A DNA stretch of 64,000 nucleotides from Rhodococcus sp. OK302 (lineage in GTDB: Bacteria; Actinomycetota; Actinomycetes; Mycobacteriales; Mycobacteriaceae). Position numbers and translations under genes: made by a program. Positions 1 to 9,382 of the stretch are shown one piece after another; the stretch's first letter is position 1, and each line of letters opens with the position of its first letter. Location of the stretch: NCBI RefSeq assembly GCF_002245895.1, contig NZ_NPJZ01000002.1, positions 1 to 64,000 of the forward strand. The letters run 5' to 3'. A model generated the notes under the pieces. That model ran no database searches. It worked only from the letters and a program-made list of their open reading frames with translations, and was not told where the DNA came from.

Positions 1-244
1 AGCGGTAGATTTCACCGTCATCGACTTCATGCCCACCACCCGCGCAAACGCCACGTTGATAGCAAGGATCCCGGAAGACCCCACCTTGTGGGCGCTTGGC
101 CGCACGCTCGACGAGAACCCGCAACGGATGCTGGCCGATCCGATGACGACATTATGGGACGTCACGCACAGCACAGGCCCCGATACCGCCGATGCCGCCG
201 AACACCTCAAGGCTGCCCTGAAGAACGGCCAACTCCTTGTTTGA
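1..244 (+). CDS. 3' end of an unknown gene, coupled to the nucleotidyltransferase
   Basis: The frame is open from the window edge (position 2) to the stop at 242-244, so this is the C-terminal part (about 80 residues) of a protein whose start lies outside the window. The visible part has no signal peptide or membrane segment and I recognise no motif. Its stop overlaps the start of the next gene by 8 bases, which implies translational coupling. Because that gene looks like an AbiEii-type nucleotidyltransferase, an antitoxin or helper role is possible, but this is inferred from position only. Confidence 0.5.
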   Translation, partial: AVDFTVIDFMPTTRANATLIARIPEDPTLWALGRTLDENPQRMLADPMTTLWDVTHSTGPDTADAAEHLKAALKNGQLLV

Positions 245-1046
245 CATTGTTGTCTCCTCGACTTCCAACGCGTCAGACCTGGGCTACCGGGCGCTCGCAG
301 ATCTAGCGACCGCCGCAGAGGGACTCGACTACCGCGTTGTCGGTGGCCACATGGTTCAACTGCTACTTCTCGCGTACCCCACCCCCGAGGCTCAGAAGAG
401 TGTCAGAGCGACCTCCGACGCCGATGCGGGAATTGAGCGGCCACTCGCCATCGGGCAAGACATCCACCACCGGTTACTCGAACTCGGTTACACCCCTCAA
501 GGCAACAGATATGAGAAGAAGGCAGCCGATTCATCGGCGGATTCACTCGCCGTGGACCTCCTCGTCCCGCGAACGTCAACCGAAAAGACAGCGATTCTCG
601 GCGACCGCGCATTCGACGCCATCCCCGGCCTCAACCTGGCAATGGCAGCCGAACCGACGATGATCGCCGCAAACGTTCGCCTCACACGCGGTGACTACCT
701 GACGTTCGCCGTCCCCGTACCGAACCCGGAATCCGCTCTGGTGCTCAAAGCTCTCGCGTGGAAGTCTCGAAATGCACCCAAAGATCTGACCGACATCTCA
801 TCGCTACTCGAACTTGCCTACCTACACAGCGAATCACTCGTGTGGAAGCTCAACCATCCAGACCACATACGCAAAGGCGACCGACGAGACGCAGCCCATG
901 CCCTGATCATGCTCAAAACGCTACTGACAGAACAGCGCATCCCACCCGCACCCTCGCGATCAGAACCCGCACGAATGGCGTCACTGATCCACAGACTCGT
1001 TCTCAACCCGCAAGATGTCCTCGCCAAGACTGACCTGCCGAACTAA
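237..1046 (+). CDS. AbiEii-like nucleotidyltransferase family protein
   Basis: This encodes a 269-residue protein starting at TTG 237, inside the end of the upstream gene. Residues 33-70 carry a nucleotidyltransferase signature: a V-V-G-G-H-M turn, then about 30 residues on an A-T-S-D-A-D-A-G-I stretch with the two metal-binding aspartates. This arrangement is typical of the AbiEii/AbiGii group of MNT-like transferases. Members often act as toxins of type IV toxin-antitoxin or phage abortive-infection pairs by nucleotidylating tRNA or proteins; others are simple housekeeping transferases. The 8-base overlap with the upstream gene fits a two-gene operon. The family call is fairly secure; the toxin role is inference. 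Confidence 0.6.
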   Translation: MFDIVVSSTSNASDLGYRALADLATAAEGLDYRVVGGHMVQLLLLAYPTPEAQKSVRATSDADAGIERPLAIGQDIHHRLLELGYTPQGNRYEKKAADSSADSLAVDLLVPRTSTEKTAILGDRAFDAIPGLNLAMAAEPTMIAANVRLTRGDYLTFAVPVPNPESALVLKALAWKSRNAPKDLTDISSLLELAYLHSESLVWKLNHPDHIRKGDRRDAAHALIMLKTLLTEQRIPPAPSRSEPARMASLIHRLVLNPQDVLAKTDLPN

Positions 1047-1479
1047 GACAAGCATGCAGCGTCATCCACGCCGCGACAGTCGTCCGCTCGGTGAGCGCTC
1101 GTCCGGCCAACGCCAGTGCGATCTCACGGACGAAGGCGGCTGGAAGTCGATAATCCTCGGTGACAAAGGCATCGTCACCGAACCTCAACATGATCACCAA
1201 CCACCAAATAGCGAACAAAATCCACTCAGAGATACAGGAAGGCCCCTCACCGCTGAATAGACTGGTCCCCGGACGCTAGCACTGAATTTCTCAGTCCAAC
1301 TTCCGGGGAGCAGTTCAGTGCGCGGCGCTAGGGGTTCGCCAGGCCACTTACGTCAACGGCCTAAGTGAGGGTCGGGTGCTTGTGCTGAAACTCAACATCG
1401 CGATCGATCTCACCGCACCTGCATGCGGTACCGCGTCCTCTCATCTTAGTTTCGGACTGATATCGAGTTATGTCGTTGT
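1047..1479. other. Gene-poor stretch with an IS3 end relic
   Basis: There is no convincing gene between the nucleotidyltransferase and the AraC-type regulator. The stretch holds the paired ends of a vanished IS3-type element (listed separately). Near 1341-1370 a short inverted match (CACTTA with TAAGTG) could act as a weak terminator for the leftward regulator gene. Confidence 0.4.
1255..1317 (-). repeat. IS3-family terminal ends with the middle deleted (MITE-like relic)
   Basis: Positions 1281-1317 are the reverse complement of the left end of the IS3 element at 43087, including the CTCCCCGGAAGTTGGACTGA block and the following AATTCAG. Immediately before it, 1261-1273 (ACTGGTCCCCGGA) matches the right end of the same element (its version has GGTCCCCGGAAG). 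The two ends face each other in the proper inverted orientation with only about 7 bases between them. This is best read as an element that lost all its coding sequence. Confidence 0.6.
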
Positions 1480-2499
1480 TCACCGCGGGTCGAGTTCATG
1501 CTCTTGTGCGGCGGACCACGCCGTCGGACTCAGACCGAAGTATCGACGGAACCACCGCGAGAATGCACTCAGGTCCGAAAATCCTAGTGCTGCAGCAACA
1601 TCGGTGAAGGTTCGGTCACCCTGTGCGAGATGTCGCCGCGCAAGATCCTCACGCACGGAATCGACGACGGACGAGTAAGTCTGACCCGACTTGGATAAGT
1701 GCCGATACAAGGTGCGCCGGTCCATGCCTAGACTGCGCGCGATCCTGCTCGCCGTGCACCCCCCACCAGGTAGGAGCGCCTCGATCATATCGCGCACACG
1801 GTCGTCAACAGACGAGTCCTCCCGCGGCGCGAGCAGATCCAGATATTGCCGTGCATAGGGCCGAAATAGTGGATCCGACAAGGGATTCGGTGAGTCCAGG
1901 TCACTGGAATAGAGCACCAGACCGTTGAAGTCCCGCTCGAACGCGACGTTAGGTCCCAGCACGCGGTGGTGGATGTCGAGTGTCGTCGGCGCATCGTGGA
2001 CGAAGCAGGTAGACAGCGGACTCCAATCATCTGGCAGAAATGTGCCGAGTATCCGGGAAATGGCAGCGACGGTCAGTTCGATCGACTGACGTCCGAGTGC
2101 CATACCGGTTTCCGACTCGATCTGCAGAGACACAAGTCCGTTGAACTCGACGAGCCGTGGTCGAATGGCCTCGTTGTGAAACTGCATGTGACGCAACACT
2201 GTTGTGAGGGCACTGCGGACGTCGGGCTCTTCCCTGGCGACCAACCCGATCAGTCCGAGATTCGAGACTCGTCGCCCCTCTGCCATCCTGACCCCGAAGG
2301 TCTCACACTCCGTAACCACGGCCGTGCGCTCGAGTAACTCGTCTACCACTTGAGCTGCGAGCCACGCGTCCGGTGTGGCGAGAGTAGCCGGGTCGATACC
2401 CACCGCCCGCATGGTCGGATCCGGATCCGAGCCTAGAGACTGCGCTACCTCCACGTACCCGTTCAGAACTGAACTTCGCACCTTCAGCACTTTCGCCAT
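1480..2499 (-). CDS. AraC-family transcriptional regulator (module A)
   Basis: The protein has 339 residues. The first two thirds match the AraC-type ligand-binding arrangement seen in OruR/ArgR-like regulators, and the last ~100 residues form two helix-turn-helix motifs (around S-R-I-A-R-S-L-G-M-D-R-R-T-L-Y-R and then F-T-D-V-A-A-A-L-G-F-S-D). It is divergent from the MFS gene. The promoter region carries three TTGGG-type direct repeats 22-23 bp apart that end just upstream of its start, so it probably regulates itself and the divergent operon. Its N-terminus is closely matched by a fossil copy at 24778, and it is a paralogue of the regulator at 19617. The inducer is unknown, presumably the acid degraded by the module. 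Confidence 0.88.
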   Translation of the reverse strand: MAKVLKVRSSVLNGYVEVAQSLGSDPDPTMRAVGIDPATLATPDAWLAAQVVDELLERTAVVTECETFGVRMAEGRRVSNLGLIGLVAREEPDVRSALTTVLRHMQFHNEAIRPRLVEFNGLVSLQIESETGMALGRQSIELTVAAISRILGTFLPDDWSPLSTCFVHDAPTTLDIHHRVLGPNVAFERDFNGLVLYSSDLDSPNPLSDPLFRPYARQYLDLLAPREDSSVDDRVRDMIEALLPGGGCTASRIARSLGMDRRTLYRHLSKSGQTYSSVVDSVREDLARRHLAQGDRTFTDVAAALGFSDLSAFSRWFRRYFGLSPTAWSAAQEHELDPR

Positions 2500-2514
2500 C
2501 GACTCTCTCTAATC

Positions 2515-2567
2515 GCCCCAAGATGACAAGGAAAATGTCCCAATCGGACAAGACTAATTGACCCAAT
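2515..2567 (-). promoter_or_regulatory. Triple TTGGG direct-repeat operator for the AraC-type regulator
   Basis: On the minus strand, TTGGG cores lie at 2562-2566, 2539-2543 and 2517-2521, spaced 23 and 22 bp, about two helical turns. This is the geometry expected of AraC-type dimers binding direct repeats. The block lies 15-65 bp upstream of the regulator start and inside the divergent gap to the MFS gene. Two of the sites reappear at the same 22-bp spacing near 24738-24764. Confidence 0.6.
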
Positions 2568-2831
2568 CGGTCTATCGTGACATGAGTCACCGAGCTTGTC
2601 ACTCCCGTCGGTAAGTCAGGAGCACTACGGCTCGGATCGCTGTTCTGGACACCACCCAGCATCCGCCGACACCGCCCTGATCGAACACATCGTCAACACA
2701 AGGCGGCCGACTTGACCCACGTCGGCCCGAACATACTACGCCGCAACGGTTCTCGAACGCATGCTGTTTCAGGACCAGCGTCATATCGAAGACGTGCTCC
2801 AACGAACACGACTTCAGAACAAGGAGCACAC

Positions 2832-4184
2832 ATGGAACTGGAGACCCAGTCTCTCGCAACCGAAGCCGATCCCGGCGGCGGCCGTCGGTCCAGGATCTTT
2901 CCGTGGGCAGTGTTCGTACTGATCTTCGGGCTGATGATGTCGGACTACATGTCCCGTCAGGTCCTCAGTTCGGTCTTCCCCGTCCTCAAGGCCGATTGGA
3001 ACCTGTCGGACTCACAGCTTGCGGCCCTGACCAGCGTCGTAGCTCTGATGGTAGGCGTCTTGGCGCTCCCGATGTCACTGTTGGCCGACCGTTGGGGCCG
3101 CGTCCGTAGCGTCGTCCTGATGGCAGTCTTGTGGAGTATCGCGACCGTCCTGTGCGCCGCGGCGAGTAACTACACGCAGCTGCTCGGAGCCCGTTTTCTG
3201 ATCGGATTCGGTGAAGCCGCATACGCAAGCGTGGGCTTGGCGGTCATGCTCGGAGTCTTCGCCCCACGACTCCATGCCTCGCTCGGCGGCGCATTCCTCG
3301 GTTCGGCATTTTTCGGCTCGGTCATCGGTGTCGCCCTCGGCGGCGTCATTGCCGATCGACTCGGTTGGCGCGCGGCGTTCTTGATCATGGCCGCTTTTGG
3401 GCTGAGTCTCGTCGTCCTCTTCCGGATCGTCGTCAGCGAGAATCGCTTGGCGCGCCATGCCTTTGATCAGTCGGTAGCCGGAGCCCCGGTCGCAGCTGGT
3501 GGCCGCGCTCCGATCTCGAGCTTGTTCACCAATGCCTCCCTGACGTGCGCATACATCGGTGGTGGAATGCAGTTCTTCGTCGCGGGAGTGCTGCTCGCTT
3601 GGCTTCCCAGCTATTTCAACCGCTATCACGATATGGATGCAGCGAGTGCAGGTTTGGCCGCGTCGTTCTTCGTGCTCCTGATCGGAGCCGGAACGGTGCT
3701 CTGTGGCATCGCTGCAGACCGGTTCGGGCGTCGACGGCCTGAGCGGCGATGGAGTGCCGCCATCGCGTATGCCGTCATCGCAATGTTGTGTCTGATGATC
3801 GGATTCCAGCTGGAGAACGGCCCGGTCCAGTTGATTCTGCTGGGCACCGGAGCGTTCTTCTGCTCCGGGTTCTCCGGTGCCACAACGGCGGTCGTTGCCA
3901 GCCTCTCGCACCCGTCGATCCATGCATCGTCCTTCGGCGTGGGCACCCTTGCCAACAACGTCTTCGGCCTGGCGCTCGGTCCAGTCGTCGTCGGAATTCT
4001 GTCCGACCGACTGGGACTGCTCGGCGCACTGCAATGGGTCCCCCTCGCATATGTCGTGTCGATTGCTGTCCTCGTTGCCGGCATGAAGCTCTACCCCGCC
4101 GGTCTTCGCAAGCTCGCCTCAGTGCCGCTCAGGGGTTCGGAGATGGAGCCTGTAGTACCGAACACAGCCGGCGTTTCCGCATAG
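2832..4184 (+). CDS. MFS transporter, probable carboxylate uptake (module A)
   Basis: This encodes 450 residues with about 12 hydrophobic segments. The start at 2832 has a strong AAGGAG at 2821-2826. The loop after the second membrane segment carries the MFS motif (L-L-A-D-R-W-G-R), and the mid-protein loop repeats it (G-I-A-A-D-R-F-G-R-R-R). Family members of this kind import aromatic or aliphatic carboxylates by proton symport. It leads the module A operon (MFS, SDR, BKACE, ligase), so it most likely imports the acid that the enzymes degrade; the actual substrate cannot be read from the sequence. Module B uses an ABC importer instead. Confidence 0.85.
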   Translation: MELETQSLATEADPGGGRRSRIFPWAVFVLIFGLMMSDYMSRQVLSSVFPVLKADWNLSDSQLAALTSVVALMVGVLALPMSLLADRWGRVRSVVLMAVLWSIATVLCAAASNYTQLLGARFLIGFGEAAYASVGLAVMLGVFAPRLHASLGGAFLGSAFFGSVIGVALGGVIADRLGWRAAFLIMAAFGLSLVVLFRIVVSENRLARHAFDQSVAGAPVAAGGRAPISSLFTNASLTCAYIGGGMQFFVAGVLLAWLPSYFNRYHDMDAASAGLAASFFVLLIGAGTVLCGIAADRFGRRRPERRWSAAIAYAVIAMLCLMIGFQLENGPVQLILLGTGAFFCSGFSGATTAVVASLSHPSIHASSFGVGTLANNVFGLALGPVVVGILSDRLGLLGALQWVPLAYVVSIAVLVAGMKLYPAGLRKLASVPLRGSEMEPVVPNTAGVSA

Positions 4185-4234
4185 ATCCCCGTCCACACAC
4201 GAAATGCCTCGGCATCTGCTGCGCGGATGTCGTG

Positions 4235-4295
4235 TCACCGATTCACCGATTCACCGATTCACCGATTCACCGATTCACCGATTCACCGATTCACC
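4235..4295 (+). repeat. Tandem repeat of 8 bp (TCACCGAT), 7.6 copies
   Basis: Seven perfect copies of TCACCGAT run from 4235 to 4290, followed by a partial TCACC. The array lies between the MFS stop and the ribosome binding site (AAGAGGAGATTAAGGA) of the SDR gene, ending 17 bases before its ATG. Perfect 8-bp arrays mutate by slippage, and each change of one unit would alter leader length. Confidence 0.95.
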
Positions 4296-4312
4296 AAGAG
4301 GAGATTAAGGAA

Positions 4313-5137
4313 ATGCAGCTACTCGACAAGGTCGCCCTCGTGACCGGAGCAGCACAGGGATTGGGCCGTTCCATCGCCCTCGCCATGGCACGCGAAGGCG
4401 CCAACCTCGTCCTGTGCGACCTGCAAGAGGACAAACTGGCGGAGGTCTCCGCCGAGATCGAGGCGCTGGGCCGCAAGAGCCTGGCGCTGCGTTGCGACGT
4501 TTCGTCCAAAGATCAGGTCGTCGAGACGTTCGCCCGAGCCGCCGAACATTTCGGCACCGTTCACATCCTGGTCAACAATGCTGCCCTGGTGCCGAACTCG
4601 CCGGCGGATGAGGACCGGCGCAGCAAGCACTACGCCTACGTCACCACGCCGATGGAACGCCAGTCCATGGGTATCACCAGCAGCCTTACCGACGAAGACT
4701 GGCTCAAGTGGTGGAACGTCAACGTCCACGGCGTCTTCTACTGCACCCGTGAAGCATTGAAGTACATGGAGCCTCAGGGCTACGGCCGCATCATCAACAT
4801 CGCCTCGATCGCCGGCATCTCTACCGGGAGCACGCACAGTCCCGGCTACTCAGCCGCCAAGGCCGCTGTTGTGAGCCTGACCAAGACAGTTGCTCTCGAT
4901 GTCGCCGGCGCCGGAATCTACGTCAATGCCATCGCGTGCGGAGGAGTTCTCACCCCTCCCTTCCAGGCGTATCTCGACAACGCCACCGAGGACGAGAAGC
5001 GCAACCTGTACCAGATGATTCCCGTCGGCCGCCTAGGAAGACCGGAAGAATATGCCTCCCTCGCCGTCTACCTGGCGGGCGAGAACCACTACCTGGTCGG
5101 TCAGATAATCAGCCCCAACGGCGGCGTGGTCATCTAA
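4313..5137 (+). CDS. SDR-family dehydrogenase (module A)
   Basis: This is a classical short-chain dehydrogenase of 274 residues. It has the T-G-A-A-Q-G-L-G nucleotide-binding turn near residue 12, N-N-A-A near 86-89, and a Y-S-A-A-K active site preceded by a serine-containing I-A-S-I-A-G stretch. An extra ~25-residue loop sits between N-N-A-A and the L-T-D-E-D-W segment; the paralogue at 17605 has the same loop and the same total length. Neighbours suggest it oxidises a beta-hydroxy acid (or related alcohol) to the beta-keto acid used by BKACE. The start at 4313 has a purine-rich ribosome site that follows the 8-bp array directly. Confidence 0.88.
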   Translation: MQLLDKVALVTGAAQGLGRSIALAMAREGANLVLCDLQEDKLAEVSAEIEALGRKSLALRCDVSSKDQVVETFARAAEHFGTVHILVNNAALVPNSPADEDRRSKHYAYVTTPMERQSMGITSSLTDEDWLKWWNVNVHGVFYCTREALKYMEPQGYGRIINIASIAGISTGSTHSPGYSAAKAAVVSLTKTVALDVAGAGIYVNAIACGGVLTPPFQAYLDNATEDEKRNLYQMIPVGRLGRPEEYASLAVYLAGENHYLVGQIISPNGGVVI

Positions 5138-5208
5138 CCACCACCAACAGCAATCCACATCGAAAGACCTCTCTCACCAGAGTTTTCGCCCCAGACAGGA
5201 GCTACACC

Positions 5209-6261
5209 ATGCATTTCCACGACGACGCACTCTTCCCCGAAAACCAGGACAAACTGGTCATCACCGTCGCCCCTTACGGCCCCGAGTGGGCGGTCGAGGA
5301 CTTCCCCGAGGACCTGCCGCTGACGATGGACGAGCACATCCAACAGGCAGTCGACTGCTACGAAGCCGGCGCGTCGGTGCTGCACATCCACGTCCGCGAG
5401 CTCGACGGCAAGGGCTCCAAGCGGCTCTCGAAGTTCAACGAACTCCTCGGACGGCTCCGTGAAGCGGTTCCCGAGATGGTCCTGCAGGTCGGCGGATCGA
5501 TCTCGTTCGCGCCGGAAGGTGAAGGCGCCGACGCGAAGTGGCTCTCCGACGACACCCGTCACATGCTCGCCGAGCTGGACCCCAAGCCCGACCAGGTCAC
5601 GATCGCGATCAACACCAACCAGATGAACATCGGGGAGTTGATGACCGCGGACGACATTGCGGGCACGTCCCTGGCGCGTCCGGAACTGCAGGAGACGTAC
5701 CGGGAGATGATAATTCCGGCCGGTCCGGCCTGGGTCGAGGAGCACCTGCGACGGTTGCAGGCAGCCGGCATCCAGCCGCTGTTCGCGCTGACCGGTATCC
5801 CGGGGCTTGAGACCGTCGAGCGGCTCATCCGCCGCGGCGTCTACACCGGACCGCTGAATGTGACGTGGACCGGCATCGGCGGGGGTTTCGACGGACCCAA
5901 TCCGTACAACATCATGAACTTCATCCAGCGTGTCCCCGACGGTGCGGCACTGACGCTCGAGTCCCTCATGCGCAGCGTGTTGCCGGTCAACACGATGGCG
6001 ATCGCGATGGGCCTGCACGCCCGATGTGGCAACGAGGACACCATCTGGGGCCGTAAGGGCGAGAAGATGACCTCGGTTCAGCAGATTCAGCAGCTCGTGC
6101 GCATCGCCGGTGAACTCGGCCGCGAGGTCGCCACCGGCAAGGATGCCCACGACATCTACAAGATCGGGCAGACCTACCGAGACGCGGACGAGACTCTGGC
6201 GAAACTCGGCTACGCACCGAACCGCCGCCCCGGCCAGGTCGGTTTCACCCACCACGCCTAG
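5209..6261 (+). CDS. BKACE family beta-keto acid cleavage enzyme, copy 1
   Basis: This encodes 350 residues of the DUF849/BKACE family. These zinc enzymes condense a beta-keto acid with acetyl-CoA and cleave it to acetoacetate plus a new acyl-CoA. The H-I-H-V-R-E motif near residue 60 supplies the two zinc-binding histidines, followed by the conserved G-G-S segment. ATG 5209 has AGGAG at 5197-5201. Copy 2 at 23476-24528 is nearly the same: a block of about 220 residues in the middle is identical, while differences cluster in the first ~50 and last ~80 residues. The partner SDR and ligase support a beta-oxidation-independent route for a short or functionalised acid; the substrate is unknown. 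Confidence 0.88.
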   Translation: MHFHDDALFPENQDKLVITVAPYGPEWAVEDFPEDLPLTMDEHIQQAVDCYEAGASVLHIHVRELDGKGSKRLSKFNELLGRLREAVPEMVLQVGGSISFAPEGEGADAKWLSDDTRHMLAELDPKPDQVTIAINTNQMNIGELMTADDIAGTSLARPELQETYREMIIPAGPAWVEEHLRRLQAAGIQPLFALTGIPGLETVERLIRRGVYTGPLNVTWTGIGGGFDGPNPYNIMNFIQRVPDGAALTLESLMRSVLPVNTMAIAMGLHARCGNEDTIWGRKGEKMTSVQQIQQLVRIAGELGREVATGKDAHDIYKIGQTYRDADETLAKLGYAPNRRPGQVGFTHHA

Positions 6262-6412
6262 CAGTCCGGCTCGTGTACACGGTGGGGCACGAAACCAGGT
6301 TTCGTGCCCCACCTTCCGGGCGGTTCGTACCGCCCGGAAGGCCACGTTCCGAGATCAGCGACAGATCCGCGGCCGCAGAATTTTTCTCCCCACCCCCACC
6401 CAGGAGTTCCAC

Positions 6413-8013
6413 GTGACCAATGGCTTGACCATGGACGACTACCCCCTATCACTGACCGCTGTGGTCGAGCGCGCCGAACAATTCCACAGCACCAAAGACG
6501 TCGTAACACGCCGACCCGACGGCAGCATCGCCCGCACCACCCTCGGCGCATGCGCACGCCGGGCACGAAGGCTGGCGACCGCCCTGGCCGACCTCGGCAT
6601 CGGGGACGGCGACAAAGTCGCAACCCTGCTGTGGAACCAAGCCGAGCACCTCGAAATGTACTTCGCCGTTCCCTCAATGGGAGCGATCGTGCACACCCTC
6701 AACCCGCGCCTGCACGCGGACGAGCTGACCTTCATCGTCGGCGACGCCCAGGACCGGGTGATCGTCGTCGACGAATCCCTACTCGAGGTATTCGACAGCT
6801 TCCGACTCACACACCACTTCGACCATGTCATCGTCGTTGCCCACGATCGACCGGCGCCGGCGGGAATGCTCGACTACGAAACCCTCATCGATACCGCCGA
6901 ACCAATGATTTGGCCTCTCATCGACGAACGACAGGCCGGCGCAATGTGTTACACGTCCGGCACCACCGGCCGACCCAAAGGCGTCGTCTACTCCCACCGT
7001 GCGATCGTGCTCCACTCGATGGCCGTCGCACTACCCGACGCGTTGGGCGTATCGGCACAGGACACCCTGCTGCCCGTGGTGCCGATGTTCCACGTCAACG
7101 CCTGGGGACTTCCCTACGCCGCCGCACTCCTCGGTGCCCGGCTGGTGCTACCCGGACCGAAACTGGACGCCGTCAGCGTGCTCGACCTGATCGAGACCGA
7201 GAAGGTCACCATGACCGCGGGAGTTCCGACTGTGTGGATGGCGATGCTCGACGCCCTCGACGCCGAGCCGCAGCGCTGGGACCTACGCCACCTCGACCGG
7301 TTGATCGTCGGCGGAGCAGCGGCACCACGCAGCCTGCTCGAGGGATTCGACCGCCACGGTCTGACGGTTGTGCAGGCCTGGGGCATGACCGAGACTTCTC
7401 CGATGGGCACCGTCAGCCGCCTCCCGGAAGACCTCGAAAACTGCGACGACAACACAAAATACGACTTCCGGGCCCGACAGGGTGTCGCGATGCCGTTCTT
7501 CGACATCCGTGCCCGGGACGAGGACGACGGGTTCATCGAATGGGACGACGTCGCCATGGGTGAGCTCGAAGTGCGTGGCCCCTGGGTGGCGTCCGGCTAC
7601 CACAACGGCACGGGCGCAGACAGTTTCACCGATGACGGCTGGTTCCGCACCGGGGACATCGTCCGCATCGACCACCGCGGCTGCATCCGGATCTGCGACC
7701 GCTCCAAGGACCTCGTCAAGTCCGGCGGCGAGTGGATCTCCTCGGTCGATCTCGAAACCACCTCATGGCGCACCCGTCGGTTGCAGAGGCCGCGGTGATC
7801 GCCGTCCCCGACGAGCGATGGGGTGAGCGGCCGTTGGCGGTACTCGTCCTCCGAACCGGCATGACTGCCGACACGGAGCAGCTTCGTGAACACCTCTCGA
7901 CCGAATTTGCTCGGTGGCAACTGCCCGAGCGGTTCGAGTTCGTTTCCACCATTCCGCGAACCGCGACCGGCAAGTTCAAGAAGAGGGATCTACGCGACCA
8001 ATTCACCGCCTGA
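6413..8013 (+). pseudogene. Acyl-CoA ligase (AMP-forming), copy 1, frameshifted
   Basis: The gene is an ANL-superfamily fatty/aromatic acid-CoA ligase. It starts at GTG 6413, 8 bases after AGGAG. It carries the phosphate-binding [10 protein letters not shown] loop, the G-W-F-R-T-G-D hinge region and a final [10 protein letters not shown] with the catalytic lysine. Compared with the intact copy at 21728-23329, one base is missing in an A-run near 7757 (after V-D-L-E). The C-terminal lid domain, with the catalytic lysine, is therefore read in another frame and translation stops at 7798. If real, only adenylate binding could remain. It follows BKACE copy 1 by 151 bases. Confidence 0.85.
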
Positions 8014-8354
8014 CCCGGCAGTCGTGAACATCCGGACAGATGCGGAGTGGCGAGTCAGCGCTCACGCGGCATCTGTCGCAGCACGATCTCGGCGAGGTGC
8101 ATGTCCCGGGGCGTCTCGACGGCGTCCCGGACCGCACACGTTCACCTCAAGGTGGACACCGGCATTGGCCGCAACCAACCGAGTCCGCCGCGAGAACGCG
8201 AGGCGTACCCCGAAAATTGGAGTTGACCGTCAATCCCGAAGACCCCGGACAGCAGGCCCCTTCGGGACCAAACGCGCAACCGTCACCTCTTCCTGACAGC
8301 GGAGACGACCTCTACCGATTCCCGACGATTCTTCACCGACCTGGAGACATGAGG
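8014..8354. other. Intergenic stretch after module A
   Basis: Homology to the flank of ligase copy 2 continues for about 30 bases past the stop (to ~8045) and then ends, marking one edge of the inverted duplication. I see no gene in the rest. Confidence 0.5.
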
Positions 8355-8760
8355 ATGCTCTACCGATCAACAATAGAAATCCCTACTCACCCAGCACCAT
8401 TCACGACCACAGCACTACGGGAGCTCATCGCGAAACTCACCCGCGACTGCGGCGTCGATGCCGACACCACGGCGGACCTCATGCTGGCAATCAACGAAGC
8501 CGCGATCTTCTTGCTCAGCCACGCCGCACGGGACAATGTACTCACGTGCCAGTGCGCGCTGCAGACCGGCGTGCTGCGCGTGACGCTTGCAACGAGAATG
8601 GGGTCGCAGATCCCCCGGATCCGTATTCCTTCGAGTTGTATATAGTTCGCCAACTCGTCGATCGAATGGACCTGGAACTGCACTCGGAATCGAGCACCTC
8701 ATCACCAACTGCGATACTCGTTCTCGAAAGAGGATTTGTCGAAATACGTTGTGAGAGAGA
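8355..8760 (+). pseudogene. Anti-sigma factor-like ATPase (RsbW type), frameshifted
   Basis: From ATG 8355 (GGAG at 8343-8346) the frame reads like the N-terminal half of a GHKL anti-sigma factor: R-E-L-I-A-K-L, then D-L-M-L-A-I-N-E-A with the conserved asparagine of the ATP site. Near 8600 the match moves to another frame, which supplies the usual C-terminal stretch (L-Y-I-V-R-Q-L-V-D-R-M-D-L). The protein is therefore split by a frameshift. No sigma factor or anti-anti-sigma gene lies beside it. The family call rests on motif pattern only. Confidence 0.5.
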
Positions 8761-8963
8761 TAGTTCAACAGTTCCCCCACAGCTAATCCGGCTTGAGGAT
8801 CAACACGAACCATACAGGCAAGGATCGTCTGCACATCGACCGCGTATAGCGCTCCTCTCGGTCAGAGTCCTGCCGGACTCGGCGACGGCTTCCTCGATAT
8901 CGCTTGCGGCTTTGGTGATCCGCCGATCCAGTTGCCGCACCTCGGCTACCAGGTCAACAACAA

Positions 8964-9065
8964 GGCCGCGTTGCACGGCGGCACTGCCGATCTGTCGGAG
9001 AGTCCGCTCGGGGTACCCGACTGCGGCTTCGGCTGCCTCAACCCCCACACGTTCAGCTGGCTAGA
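8964..9065 (+). repeat. Copy of the 3' end of the sensor kinase gene
   Basis: About 100 bases here match 13750-13853, the last 33 codons and stop of the histidine kinase gene, including the A-A-L-H-G-G-T-A coding stretch and the final CTAGA. One missing G in a run of Gs (GGGG against GGGGG) breaks the frame. The rest of the kinase is absent, so this is a stray fragment. Confidence 0.85.
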
Positions 9066-9382
9066 GCGTGTCAGTGCAATTCGATTCTCGCTGAAGTTCC
9101 TTCATGCGCGGCCATCGAAATAGTTGCCCGCCAACCGATCACCCAAAGTTATTGAAACACAACAATATTTCGGAACACCCGAAAATCGACCTTCCCGAGC
9201 CCGCTGCACACCCCGAATCGACGAGCAGCAGCCTCTCCCGCACCCCGGCCGATGAGATCGTTCCGCATATGCGACCCATCGGACTTCGACTAAACGAGCA
9301 CGCCAGGCACCTCACGTGTGTCACCTTATGTACCTAGACGCCCACACTCCCGGACGTCTCCGAACAGGAGGACCACACCCCC

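Noticed and set aside
1003..1218. 71-codon minus-strand frame after the nucleotidyltransferase
   Set aside because: Protein-like in part but starts at TTG without a ribosome site and overlaps the gene end; no motif.
3075..4034. Long open frame of 319 residues on the minus strand
   Set aside because: It is antisense to the MFS gene and exists because of its high-GC third positions; composition is not protein-like.
5134..6345. Long open frame of 403 residues on the minus strand
   Set aside because: Mirror of BKACE copy 1; the same shadow appears opposite copy 2.
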